Positions 8,866-16,702 of a DNA stretch of 34,967 bases are shown in pieces. Source of the DNA: Bradyrhizobium sp. WSM1743 (lineage in GTDB: Bacteria > Pseudomonadota > Alphaproteobacteria > Rhizobiales > Xanthobacteraceae). The stretch covers positions 1 to 34,967 of the forward strand of contig NZ_AXAZ01000081.1 in NCBI RefSeq assembly GCF_000473065.1, in the 5' to 3' direction. The position numbers and the translations under genes are program-made. A model generated the notes under the pieces. That model was not told the origin of the DNA. It was given only the letters and a program-made list of their open reading frames with translations, and searched no databases. Positions within the stretch are counted from its first letter, which is position 1; each line of letters starts with the position of its first letter.

Positions 8866-9462
8866 ATGCTGACGGTCCACGCGCTCAAGCGCTTGCACAT
8901 CTCCGCTTCATTCGACTTGCAGGACGGCGAATGCGTCGCCCTGCAGGGCCCCTCCGGCGTCGGGAAGACCTTGCTGCTTCGCGCCATCGCAGATCTTGAT
9001 CCCAACGAAGGAACGGTCAAGCTGGACGGAACGCTTAGGGAGGCGATGCCTGCCCCCGCCTGGCGAAAGCGGGTGACTTACCTCGCTGCCGAGCCGGGCT
9101 GGTGGTCCGACAACGTGCAAGAGCACTTCGAGGGCTGGGAGGATGCATTACCGCTGGCCACACGGTTGGGACTACCGTCCCACTGCGGATCTTGGCCGAT
9201 TCAGAGACTTTCGTCCGGCGAGAGACAACGCTTGGGGCTTGTGCGTGCGCTCATGCTGCGATCGCGGGTGCTTCTGCTGGACGAGCCAACCTCGGCGCTC
9301 GACTCGGCATCCGCTGCTGCCGTGGAATCCTTGATCGCCGAACGGGTCTCGGATGGAACGGGCGTCGTTTGGAGCACCCACGATGATGCCCAGGCGCGCC
9401 GCGTCGGGTCGCGGGTTTTTGTGATGAGTGCCGATGGTCGCATCGAGGAAAAACGGCCGTGA
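8866..9462 (+). CDS. fetA: FetA/YbbL-like ABC ATPase
   Basis: 198 aa. Walker A is GPSGVGKT at residues 28-35, the signature is LSSGERQRLGLV, Walker B is LLLDEPTSALD and the switch His is in WSTHDD. The short length and a FetB-like partner identify the FetAB (YbbLM) type, which in E. coli exports iron and eases oxidative stress. The stop TGA overlaps the GTG of the permease (GTGA), a classic coupled pair. The gene symbol is given by similarity only. Confidence 0.8.
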   Translation: MLTVHALKRLHISASFDLQDGECVALQGPSGVGKTLLLRAIADLDPNEGTVKLDGTLREAMPAPAWRKRVTYLAAEPGWWSDNVQEHFEGWEDALPLATRLGLPSHCGSWPIQRLSSGERQRLGLVRALMLRSRVLLLDEPTSALDSASAAAVESLIAERVSDGTGVVWSTHDDAQARRVGSRVFVMSADGRIEEKRP

Positions 9463-10265
9463 CCTACATCCAATTGGCGTACGGCGATTTGATCCTCCCC
9501 GCGCTCCTGGTCGTCATGGATGGCGCTCTCTCGCTTGTTCTCCGCCTTAAGCTTGAAAAACAGCTGGCCATCGCGACCGTGCGGATGGTGCTTCAGCTCG
9601 TCCTTGTTGGATACGTATTGACGTTCCTGTTTTCGGCGGTCTCGTTGCTCTGGACCACCCTCGCTGCCTTCATCATGGTTCTCTTCGCCTCACGGGAAAT
9701 CGTCTCGCGACAGAAGCGGCGCCTGCCCGGCATTTGGAGCTACGGCTTGGGCGCCACATGCACGCTGCTCGCCGCCGGTACCGTTACGATGTTTGCGCTC
9801 CTGACGGAGCTAGGTCCCGATCCATGGTATCACCCGCGCTATGCGCTGCCTTTGCTGGGCATGATCCTCGGCAACACCATGACGGGGATAAGCCTGGGCT
9901 TGGATGTGCTGACAAATGGCTTGGTACGTGAAAGGGCCGCCGTAGAAGCTTGTCTTGCGCTTGGCGGTACCCGCTATCAGGCGCTGTTGCCGGTCCTGAG
10001 GGATGCAATGCGGAGCGGACTGATGCCAACCATCAATGCGATGGCAGCGATTGGTCTTGTCTCTTTGCCAGGAATGATGACGGGTCAAATCCTCGCCGGC
10101 GTCGAACCGATAGACGCGGTTAAATATCAACTTCTGATCATGTTCTTGATCGCCGGTGGGACAGGTTTGGGAACTTTAGCTGCTGTGATCGGAGGCGCTC
10201 GCCTGCTCACCGACCATCGGCATCGATTACGCCTCGATCGAATGCTCGCCGAAAAGACCACATAA
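9459..10265 (+). CDS. fetB: FetB/YbbM-like membrane permease
   Basis: 268 aa with about seven membrane segments; it begins at GTG 9459 inside the stop of the ATPase gene. Family marks include KLEKQLAIATVRMVLQL, the conserved LGMILGNTMTGISLGLD and the cytoplasmic coupling stretch ACLALGGTRYQA. The sequence INAMAAIGLVSLPGMMTGQ near residue 190 is a hallmark of UPF0014/FetB permeases. With the ATPase it forms an inner-membrane exporter, probably for iron or another metal. A metal-responsive regulator begins 125 bp downstream, which fits a metal-handling context. Confidence 0.85.
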   Translation: MTYIQLAYGDLILPALLVVMDGALSLVLRLKLEKQLAIATVRMVLQLVLVGYVLTFLFSAVSLLWTTLAAFIMVLFASREIVSRQKRRLPGIWSYGLGATCTLLAAGTVTMFALLTELGPDPWYHPRYALPLLGMILGNTMTGISLGLDVLTNGLVRERAAVEACLALGGTRYQALLPVLRDAMRSGLMPTINAMAAIGLVSLPGMMTGQILAGVEPIDAVKYQLLIMFLIAGGTGLGTLAAVIGGARLLTDHRHRLRLDRMLAEKTT

Positions 10266-10354
10266 AAGCTGCCAGCGCGGGCGCCGCCGTTCGAGCCAGC
10301 GTGCAACTCACCCTGCGGATCTGGATGGCAAGTAAGGCTTGGCTCCGCGCTCTT

Positions 10355-10379
10355 AGGGGTTATCCCCTCCCAGGGGATA
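10355..10379. promoter_or_regulatory. Overlapping G/C-tract palindromes: probable CsoR/RcnR-type operator
   Basis: TATCCCCTCCCAGGGGATA at 10361-10379 is a perfect 7-bp inverted repeat with a 5-bp spacer. It overlaps a second palindrome, AGGGGTTATCCCCT, at 10355-10368, so the shared CCCC can pair either way. CsoR/RcnR repressors are known to bind A/T-flanked G/C tracts of this form. It ends 10 bp before the start codon of the CsoR-like gene, so autoregulation is likely. Confidence 0.6.
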
Positions 10380-10389
10380 GGACATATTC

Positions 10390-10668
10390 ATGACGCAGCA
10401 CGTCCACAAAAGTCATCCAGAGATCGTCAAGCGGCTGAAGCGCGCCGAAGGCCATCTGCGCAGGGTCATCGCAATGTTCGACGACGGCCGCTCCTGCCTG
10501 GATCTCGCCCAGCAGCTCCACGCCGTCAAGAAGGCGATCTCCGAGGCCAAGAAGGCCCTCATCCACGATCACGTCGACCACTGCCTGGACTTGACCGCGA
10601 ACGGCGGTTCCGGAAAATCGACGAAAAGCGTGCTCGCCGAGTTCAAGGCGATCTCGCGATATCCCTAG
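10390..10668 (+). CDS. CsoR/RcnR-family metal-sensing repressor
   Basis: 92 aa, all helical, with the DUF156 core EIVKRLKRAEGHLRRVI. Candidate ligands are Cys36 (RSCLD), His61 and Cys65 (DHVDHCLD), the Cys-His-Cys spacing of Cu(I)-sensing CsoR; His4, His6, His9 and His64 are additional. Proteins of this family sit on their own promoter and release it when metal binds. An overlapping pair of G/C palindromes lies directly upstream and an RND efflux adaptor gene begins 15 bp downstream, so it probably controlled an efflux operon that is now cut off. Metal identity (Cu, Ni or Co) is an inference. Confidence 0.8.
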   Translation: MTQHVHKSHPEIVKRLKRAEGHLRRVIAMFDDGRSCLDLAQQLHAVKKAISEAKKALIHDHVDHCLDLTANGGSGKSTKSVLAEFKAISRYP

Positions 10669-10682
10669 CGCGGAGTTTCTCG

Positions 10683-10870
10683 ATGTTTTCGGCCAACCGT
10701 CCGGCCGCCGCGATCCTTTCGGTCTTGCTCGCCCTCGCGGGCCTCACCTCGCCGGGGGCCGCCCAGTCGCGACCAGCGAGGACCAATGGCACGCCGGCCG
10801 TGATCGTCATGGACGAGGAGCGCGTCAAGCTCGCCGAGATAGAGCTGCGCCAGGCAGGTCCCGCCGCCCG
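10683..10870 (+). pseudogene. RND efflux periplasmic adaptor (CusB/CzcB-like), 5' end only
   Basis: The first 63 or so codons encode a signal peptide (AAAILSVLLALAGLTSPGAAQ) and the start of a membrane-fusion protein (TPAVIVMDEERVKLAEIELRQAGPA). Such adaptors link an inner-membrane RND pump to an outer-membrane channel for metal export. Homology stops near 10,870, exactly where an oppositely oriented ATPase gene also loses its C-terminus. The reading frame closes at 10,886. The gene is truncated by a DNA junction and is surely non-functional; its pump genes are absent. Confidence 0.7.
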
Positions 10871-11820
10871 TTTGACTTCTCGATGATCTTGTTGATGAGC
10901 CGGTTGAGATTGGTGTGGGATAGGTGGTTCTCCGGCTCCTCCATAAGGATGATGTCGCACTTTTCGGACGCTTCCATCGCCAGCTTCACCTTGACGGCGT
11001 TCTGCTCGCCCTTCCCCACCAAAGTCAGCGGGATGTTGTCGAGGTGAGGAAGGACGCCGGATTCCCAACCCGCCTTGGATGTCATGTCCATGGCAACAGA
11101 CAGCGTCTTGTCGGAGACGACCCCGGTCTTGGACGCCAAATCCTTGTTGATGGCAGCAATTCGCTCGTCGCTGACAAAGTCGTCACGCATCTTGCGATAA
11201 GACAACGCAAGGTCAACAGCTTGTGCCTTGTCGAGATAGTCTCTCACGATCTCGAGGATGTAGCGATTGGCAGCGTTCGTGTTTGAAATGGAGCTTGGAT
11301 CAATCAGAACCGATTTGAGCGGGATCGCACGAGCCTGGAGCGGATGACCGGAAAAGCTCTGCCAGACGATTTCGTAGTACTCGATCGGAACGCCGTTGAG
11401 GGCGTCAGGATCGGCGATGTATTCGCGATACTCCTCCTTAAAATTTTCGTCGAGCCGAATGGAGAGGCTGATGCCTGGCTGGTCCACCATCATGCTATTG
11501 ATGGAGCCTTGGAGATCGGCAAGCCCATCGTCCTCTTTCAGATAGAGCTCGATAAAGATTTCCGGTGGGGGTTGGGGCTTCTTGGCCCGGTGGCTTGCAA
11601 CGAATTCGGCCACAACCTCGGCATTGAAAAGAAACGGGTGCATTTCATAGGCGGCTGGTCGCCGGCCTAACTGGCACTTGAGGGCCAAATTGATCGCCTC
11701 CAACAACGTGGACTTACCAGTCTCGTTGCTGCCGACGATGATGTTGGTGGCGGGCCCAAATGTGACATCTACGTTCCTCAAAGCTCGGTAGTTGCGAACG
11801 ATAACCCTCTCGATAGACAC
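10871..11820 (-). pseudogene. OLD/GajA-like ATPase, C-terminally truncated
   Basis: About 316 genuine residues from ATG 11820, which has an AAGGAGGGG ribosome site. Walker A is VGSNETGKST (residues 32-41) and Walker B is CDIILMEEPENHLSHTNL, the pattern of overcoming-lysogeny-defect (OLD) nucleases. Those proteins, including GajA of the Gabija anti-phage system, carry a C-terminal TOPRIM nuclease domain. Here homology ends at IIEKSNG and the frame runs 15 more codons (to 10,825) through antisense efflux-adaptor DNA. No helicase partner is visible. The ATPase half could still fold, but cleavage activity should be lost. Confidence 0.7.
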
Positions 11821-12015
11821 GAATCGCCCCCTCCTTAGTGCAACCCACAGGGGCGTTCGTGACGAGAGGTTTCAAGAATCATATCGCCCGCTTCCTTGCG
11901 GTGGCACGCAAGGATTCGATTGCGGCGAGCCGGCACCTCGGCGGCGCGAGAGTACCGATAGCGCGCGAAATCTAATCCTTGAGCCGTTCCCAGATTGGCC
12001 GGTTCAGCGGAGCTT

Positions 12016-12036
12016 GCGTGACCCATGCGTGACCCA
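12016..12036. repeat. Short tandem repeat (gcgtgaccca twice)
   Basis: The 10-mer gcgtgaccca occurs at 12016-12025 and again at 12027-12036, separated by a single t. It lies 64 bp from the tRNA-Lys fragment, where integrative elements often keep recombinase arm sites. No integrase gene is in the window, so the role is open. Confidence 0.4.
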
Positions 12037-12099
12037 AAGTGGCCGACGAACCGCAGATCGCCAGAGGGACGTTGCAAGCTACTGAATTATCGGAAGATT

Positions 12100-12144
12100 T
12101 GGTGGGCGCACCAGGGCTCGAACCTGGGACCCGCTGATTAAGAG
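12100..12144 (-). other. 3' fragment of tRNA-Lys(CTT): probable integration-site (att) remnant
   Basis: Read on the minus strand, 45 bp match the 3' part of a tRNA: anticodon loop CTCTTAA (anticodon CTT), the 3' anticodon arm, a T-arm CCAGGTTCGAGCCCTGG with a perfect stem, acceptor strand TGCGCCC and an encoded CCA. The 5' half (acceptor, D-arm and 5' anticodon stem) is missing, so it is not a functional tRNA. Integrases of ICEs and islands use such 3' ends as attachment sites and leave copies behind. I infer that an element boundary lies here. Confidence 0.75.
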
Positions 12145-12480
12145 ACACGCCGCAAGCGTTGATTTCTCGAGCGATTTTTTCCAACTGAGCCAAAATCCGA
12201 TCATTAGCGATCAATGGCTTACAGCGGAAACTCCAACCACAAGAACGCGTCGGCAGACTAACTTCGGTGCGCGATCAATCGCCGCCCGAAATACATGACT
12301 CTCGCAGAGCCTGAGTTAGGCGCCGACTATGTCGCACATTTTCTCAACAAGAGTTCGGTGACAGTTCAGTCCGAAGCGATATCCTACCTAGCCTATCGAC
12401 TAAGACATCACGTACAACGCCCGCACCCTACAGCTTGATTATTTGCGCCGCGTTTCGCAGTACCCTTTATCTATGCGCGC
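12145..12480. other. Intergenic region without recognised features
   Basis: About 335 bp between the tRNA-Lys remnant and the next gene. I see no supported reading frame, RNA gene or repeat. Together with the att-like fragment it may mark the flank of a lost element. Confidence 0.4.
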
Positions 12481-12930
12481 ATGACCACCAAGTGCCGCGA
12501 ATATCTGTTCGGCACAAAGATACGCATGTCGGCTGAATGCGCCAAGGAAGCGCGCAAGCAAGCCGACAAACTGGCCTGCGAAGCATGGAACGCAAGGATG
12601 CTTGGCTACAAAGGACCCGCCCAGCCATCGCCGACGATCGGCGACGCAATCAATGCCGGTTACCTGTACTTGGAAGCTCGATGCCTTGGGTGTGATACAA
12701 ACCAAACCGTAGCGCTCGATATCATTCGGCGTGCCAAGACCACGCCTGTGCATGAGCTTGAACGCTACATGCGTTGCAAGGACTACTCGCAGGTGCGAGG
12801 CTATTTTCCGGTCTTTGATCGAAGCTATCGTGGTCCTGCCACGCAAGGTATCCGAGCGATATCACTTCTGCCATGGTCGAGGCTTATCGGAAAACGGCTG
12901 CCGCCAAGTGAGATGGCAGAAATACTTTGA
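12481..12930 (+). CDS. Conserved rhizobial hypothetical with altered C-terminus
   Basis: 149 aa. The first 110 residues look like a widespread rhizobial hypothetical: TKCREYLFGTKIRMSAEC, the segment GDAINAGYLYLEARCLGCDTNQ, and HELERYMRCKD. The family usually carries paired cysteines (CLGC and CKDC) suggestive of a zinc ribbon; here the last is CKDY, so one ligand is lost. After VRGY the expected basic tail is disturbed, and the next frame (near 12,830) reads VLPRKVSERYH, which fits better, so a one-base frameshift is likely. Function unknown; the protein is probably degenerate. Confidence 0.5.
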   Translation: MTTKCREYLFGTKIRMSAECAKEARKQADKLACEAWNARMLGYKGPAQPSPTIGDAINAGYLYLEARCLGCDTNQTVALDIIRRAKTTPVHELERYMRCKDYSQVRGYFPVFDRSYRGPATQGIRAISLLPWSRLIGKRLPPSEMAEIL

Positions 12931-13069
12931 TCGCGTGGCAATCAGCGAAATAGTGGCATATGAAATCGGTCCTGCCCGGACTGGGTTCGCATTGACTTAT
13001 GCTCGCATGTCCACTTGGTGCTTCAATGCCAATCAGCGCAAGAACCCGTTTTGGAAAGGAACTGTTCGA

Positions 13070-13447
13070 ATGAGACCGACTGTTGTTGCCTTACTGGCGA
13101 TCGTGATCGGGACCGCACCAGCAGCAGCAATTGACCTCACCTGTAGCGGCGTTCTCCACACATACAAGCCACGGCATACTGAAGCCACGGTCGCGCCACA
13201 AGCCGCAGTTGTTGATCTAGATCGTCGGGTTATTAGCACTCCCGTTGGCAGGTTTGACATCAATAAGATTGCAGACGATACGATCTCCTTTGGTGGCGAA
13301 AGTCCAAGTTATTCCGGCCTAACCATCTTTGGCACGCTCGACCGCTTGACTGGTCTGATGACCGTCATCGGGCAGAAGCCCGGCAATACCGCACAAGCCG
13401 AGATGTACTCAGAGCTAAATTGCTCGAAGGCAAAGCGACTATTCTAG
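13070..13447 (+). CDS. Small secreted hypothetical protein
   Basis: 125 aa, starting at ATG 13070 behind GGAAAGGA. Residues 1-20 form a signal peptide (VVALLAIVIGTAPAAA). The mature part contains two cysteines, CSGVL near its start and LNCSKAK near the end, which could form a disulphide, and alternating strands (VVDLDRRVISTPVGRFDI, then GTLDRLTGLMTVIG). This looks like a small periplasmic beta protein seen repeatedly in Bradyrhizobium. No function is known to me. Confidence 0.65.
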   Translation: MRPTVVALLAIVIGTAPAAAIDLTCSGVLHTYKPRHTEATVAPQAAVVDLDRRVISTPVGRFDINKIADDTISFGGESPSYSGLTIFGTLDRLTGLMTVIGQKPGNTAQAEMYSELNCSKAKRLF

Positions 13448-13576
13448 ATGCTCCAAAGACAAGCCGCGCAGATCATTTTGAGCGGCTGCCATCCATCTTC
13501 GCCCAATTAGGTACGGAACTTAGCGACCTGAATGGTCGGGCCAGTACAAGCACCCCCTCGCTTAGTGCCGTCAGAA

Positions 13577-13810
13577 TCAGCGACGAGGCGGCGGAGGAGG
13601 AGGGAAGAAGGCCATTATCACAGGCACCAACATCACGGCGACACAAAGTAAGAGCGTGAGCCAGAATGGCACGCCGATCCAAAGTAACACCCCGCCAATG
13701 ATGACAATGCCCATAGCACCATCGCCACCGCCGCCTCCACGACGGCGTGACCCGATGCGGGTGGAATAAGAAAAGCCGCCTCCCAGGCGAGTACCCCATC
13801 GCAAGCCCAT
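13577..13810 (-). CDS. Small membrane protein
   Basis: 77 aa with a GAGGA ribosome site before ATG 13810. Residues 1-30 are polar and Gly/Arg-rich (MGLRWGTRLGGGFSYS). Two adjacent hydrophobic helices follow (IVIIGGVLLWIGVPF and LTLLLCVAVMLVPVIMAFF), then a run of seven prolines. The N-terminus recalls small phage- or island-borne membrane proteins. It lies alone and opposite to its neighbours. Function unknown. Confidence 0.5.
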   Translation of the reverse strand: MGLRWGTRLGGGFSYSTRIGSRRRGGGGGDGAMGIVIIGGVLLWIGVPFWLTLLLCVAVMLVPVIMAFFPPPPPPRR

Positions 13811-14078
13811 GATAAGTCCTCACGTACTTCACAAGTAAAAATCGATTACCGCCAAGCCATCGCTCATGCTGCCTCGGCGGGTTTCGCGATTAGACCATCA
13901 TCCGCAGATCATCTTAAGACGGACCCCTGTGTGCTGGTTCGTTCGCCACGTCTCACCGCCATGCTTGTGCGAATGGCTTTGTAGCCGCGCCCTAAGCTGC
14001 AGCGATAATCGAACGCCGCAACCATGACCAAACAACCTGCAAGTGGCAGTCCTTCCTAACACGCTTGCCAATACGGAT

Positions 14079-14333
14079 ATGGCTGCGCAAACAAAGAAGA
14101 GCTTGGACCCGAGTCGCGCGCGGAACTCAATATCGACTATTGTGGGGCCTAGCAAAGCGTCATTGACCGAGCAGAAGGTCCGAGGATTGACAAGGCTGGC
14201 GCGGCAGGGACTTGGCGCCTCAAAGATAGCCGCGGAGCTGGGCCGCCACGCCGGATCAGTCAGACGAGCGGCAAAATGCATTTCCCGTACTTGTACGGGC
14301 ATTGCGCGCGAAATATTTGGCGTCTACTCTTGA
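14079..14333 (+). CDS. Possible small helix-turn-helix-like protein
   Basis: 84 aa. The segment RGLTRLARQGLGASKIAAELGRHAG resembles the helix-turn-helix of small rhizobial GcrA-like or resolvase-like proteins (ASKIAAELGR as turn and recognition helix). The N-terminal 30 residues are polar. I start at the second ATG because the first 12 codons of the open frame look unrelated, but no good ribosome site is seen. It may be a decayed gene. Confidence 0.35.
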   Translation: MAAQTKKSLDPSRARNSISTIVGPSKASLTEQKVRGLTRLARQGLGASKIAAELGRHAGSVRRAAKCISRTCTGIAREIFGVYS

Positions 14334-14371
14334 TTGAATTTTATAACGAACTGATTTCCGGATGTAGGCCC

Positions 14372-14548
14372 ATGAGCGTTAAAGCCATGATGGCGACGAT
14401 CCTTGAGAACCAATTGGCTTTGCGCGGCGTGCATTCCCTCACGCCATCTGACTACGAAGAAATTGTAGAACACTTGCTCGAACAGCTCAGAGAGCTGGAG
14501 CTTAGCTTGGCCGCTCGCGAATTCGATGGCAGGCAAGAGCCGAAGTAA
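14372..14548 (+). CDS. Small helical hypothetical protein
   Basis: 58 aa, with ATG 14372 behind a weak GTAGG. The sequence is almost entirely amphipathic helix (YEEIVEHLLEQLRELELSLAAREF). No family is recognised. Its spacing and strand agree with the neighbouring small genes. Confidence 0.4.
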   Translation: MSVKAMMATILENQLALRGVHSLTPSDYEEIVEHLLEQLRELELSLAAREFDGRQEPK

Positions 14549-14617
14549 CTTCATAGCGAAGGCCAAGGCGCCCACTTGGTTGGTCAGCTACGGCTATTCA
14601 ATGTATCCCTCGCCACT

Positions 14618-14872
14618 ATGAAATACACATCTGCGCGCCCCTTAGCCGACCCTGAGACCGCCGCCCGAAAGCTGGTCGAGATCGCCAGCGGCATTCAACC
14701 CGTGCAGGACGGACGCGTCTTCATCGAACTGATCAATGTGCCCTTCCTGAAACAGGGCGGCACGGGCGAGCAATTCAGCGCCGCAGTCGCGTTGGCGCAG
14801 AAGCGCGGCTGGCTCGAACTGCACGAGAGCGGGACCTATGTCCGGCTCCTCAACGGCGGCGAGATAATGTAA
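14618..14872 (+). CDS. Conserved Bradyrhizobium hypothetical protein
   Basis: 84 aa. I recognise it from memory as a conserved small protein of Bradyrhizobiaceae: MKYTSARPLADPETAARKLV at the start, then VQDGRVFIELINVPFL and a C-terminal GWLELHESGTYVRL. The layout (helix, strand, winged-helix-like end) suggests a small nucleic-acid- or protein-binding domain, but no function is known. It lies 44 bp upstream of another conserved small gene on the same strand, a pairing typical of these genomes. Confidence 0.65.
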   Translation: MKYTSARPLADPETAARKLVEIASGIQPVQDGRVFIELINVPFLKQGGTGEQFSAAVALAQKRGWLELHESGTYVRLLNGGEIM

Positions 14873-14915
14873 CATGCGCGGACGTCCAAGCGACGCGGGC
14901 GCACGGGACTGATCC

Positions 14916-15070
14916 ATGGCGAAGGAAATTAAACAGTTGCGCAAGCAAGCTGAAAAAGCCGTGCGCGCCGCAAAGGCAGCCGCAGATGCCGAGGTGTCCG
15001 AACAATTGCAGGCCCTAGCGCGCGCCTTCCAAAGCCAAGCCGACGTTCTGAAATCGAAAAAGAAAAAGAC
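14916..15070 (+). pseudogene. Small coiled-coil hypothetical, 3' end replaced by antisense cps
   Basis: The first 50 residues (MAKEIKQLRKQAEKAVRAAK, then EVSEQLQALARAFQSQADVL and a lysine run) match a short basic Bradyrhizobium hypothetical that normally ends soon after that run. Past about 15,070 the frame continues to 15,626, but those codons are the reverse strand of the cps gene, so the 236-aa reading frame is a chimera. The junction is shared with the point where cps loses its C-terminus. Function unknown. Confidence 0.6.
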
Positions 15071-16421
15071 AGCGCCGCCGCCCTGTCGGCTCTTCGCTCC
15101 GATCCATCACGTGCAACGCGAACAGCGCATAGGCAGTTTCCTCGAATGTGGACGCGCGACCGGCGCCCCAGCCGCCGTCGTCGCGCTGCGCCTGCAGCAG
15201 CGCCGCCAGCGCGCGCTCGTCGCGCCACCGGGGCTTGCCTTGCGCCAATGCTGCGAACGCATGCGCGGTGGGATACAGCCACGAAACGTGCCATTTTTCG
15301 TTGTCCCAGAGACCGTGCGGGTTGCGATTGGCCTCGACGTAGGCGCTGGTGCCGGCGGCGGGCTTTCCCAACAGGCGCAACGCATGCAGGGCATGGATGT
15401 TGGTCGACACCGAGGCATTGCGCTCGCCGGGGAAGGTGACGAACAGCTCGCCGATTCCGAAATGGCGCAACGCGTCGACCGCCCGGTCGCGGCCTGCGAA
15501 GCGAAGGACGCACAACGCAACGGCGGTGTCGTCCGCATCGGCCGCGAAGTGCAAGGCCGGACCCAGACCGCGCACGCCCAGGCGGGCATCGAGCTGCGCG
15601 ACGATCACGCGCACCGCCTCTGCTAGCGCGGGATGCGCGAACAGCCCGGCCAGATGCAGGGTGTACAGCGACCAGCATGGCTCGAATACATTGATTGGCC
15701 AGACGTTGGGAACGACACCTTCGATGCCGCTACGCGTCGCCCGCGATGCCGCCTGCAGATACGCGTCAGCACGCCCGACCTGCGGCGTGCTGCCCTGCGT
15801 CACGGCGTGCGCACGCCACGCGCCGGTGGCCGCCGGACTGATGCCGATGCTGCCGTCGTCATCCCGGCATACGGTGGTCGGCGACGTCCCCCATGCTTCC
15901 CAGGAGTGCAGCAACGGATGGCCGCTCGGCAACGTCGCCATCGCTCCCAGTTTGGCCAGGCACGCTTGCCGCAACGGCAATAGCGCCAGGTGGCGCGGAA
16001 ACGCCACGCCGCCCGGCAAGGATGCGGACTCGTAGCAAAGCCGCGGCAGGATCAGCTCCGCGCCGATCGGCGCGTCGTCCGGCACCGCATGCGCATAGGG
16101 ATCGGGCTGGCGCTGGAGGAACCGCGTTGCAGCCTGGACAGCATCGGCGGCGCCGGGAAGAGAGTCGACACGCTGCAATGCCAGCAACGCCGCCCATATC
16201 GGCGCATGACGGAACAGCGGGAAGTCGACGCTTCCCCATCCGCCATCGGCCTGTTGCTGCGCGATGAGCCACGCGTATGCGTCCTGCCGACCGGTGACGT
16301 TGCCGTGGAACTGCAGAGCTCGCGCCGTGTCGTAGACGGATGGACCGACGCTGCCGCCATCGCTCATCTGGCTCAGCAGGTGGCGCAATTCGGAAAGGAT
16401 CTGTTCGGACAGCGCGTTCAC
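15071..16421 (-). pseudogene. cps: ent-Copalyl diphosphate synthase, C-terminally truncated
   Basis: CPS cyclises geranylgeranyl diphosphate to ent-copalyl diphosphate, the first committed step to gibberellin. From GTG 16421 (AAAGGAA upstream), 450 genuine residues are seen. The class II terpene cyclase motif DXDD is Asp295-Ala-Asp297-Asp298, with QW-like repeats ADGGWGSVDF (59-68) and DDGGWGAG (414-421). Homology stops after TGRRR at residue 450; from memory the family runs on for roughly 60-70 residues. The frame then closes at 15,015 after 18 foreign residues. The next operon gene, ks, is absent. Active-site residues survive, but folding without the tail is doubtful. Confidence 0.8.
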
Positions 16422-16702
16422 GCGGGATGTTCCTTTTGCAGACGATTGACGAGAACCGGGATCGGGCAGACGCCGCGCATGTCGCCGCAGGCCCGGCATA
16501 GGCAGCGCCGGACGGCCGCCCTGCTCCGGCGCGGCGACGCGCCCTGATGCTGGCGCCGGTCCGCCGCATAGGCTTGCGCGCAGCGCGCCGCGCGCCGCGG
16601 CGGGCAACCGCTGCAATCGCGGACTCGGACACAGTGCAGCATGCACCGCTGCCGCCGGCCGATCGCAGCGGCACAGGGACGACGCCATGCGGATGGGCTC
16701 GC

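Noticed and set aside
11972..12214. 80-codon minus-strand frame through the tRNA-Lys fragment
   Set aside because: The RVPGSSPGAPT stretch is simply the translation of a tRNA 3' end, a common artefact.
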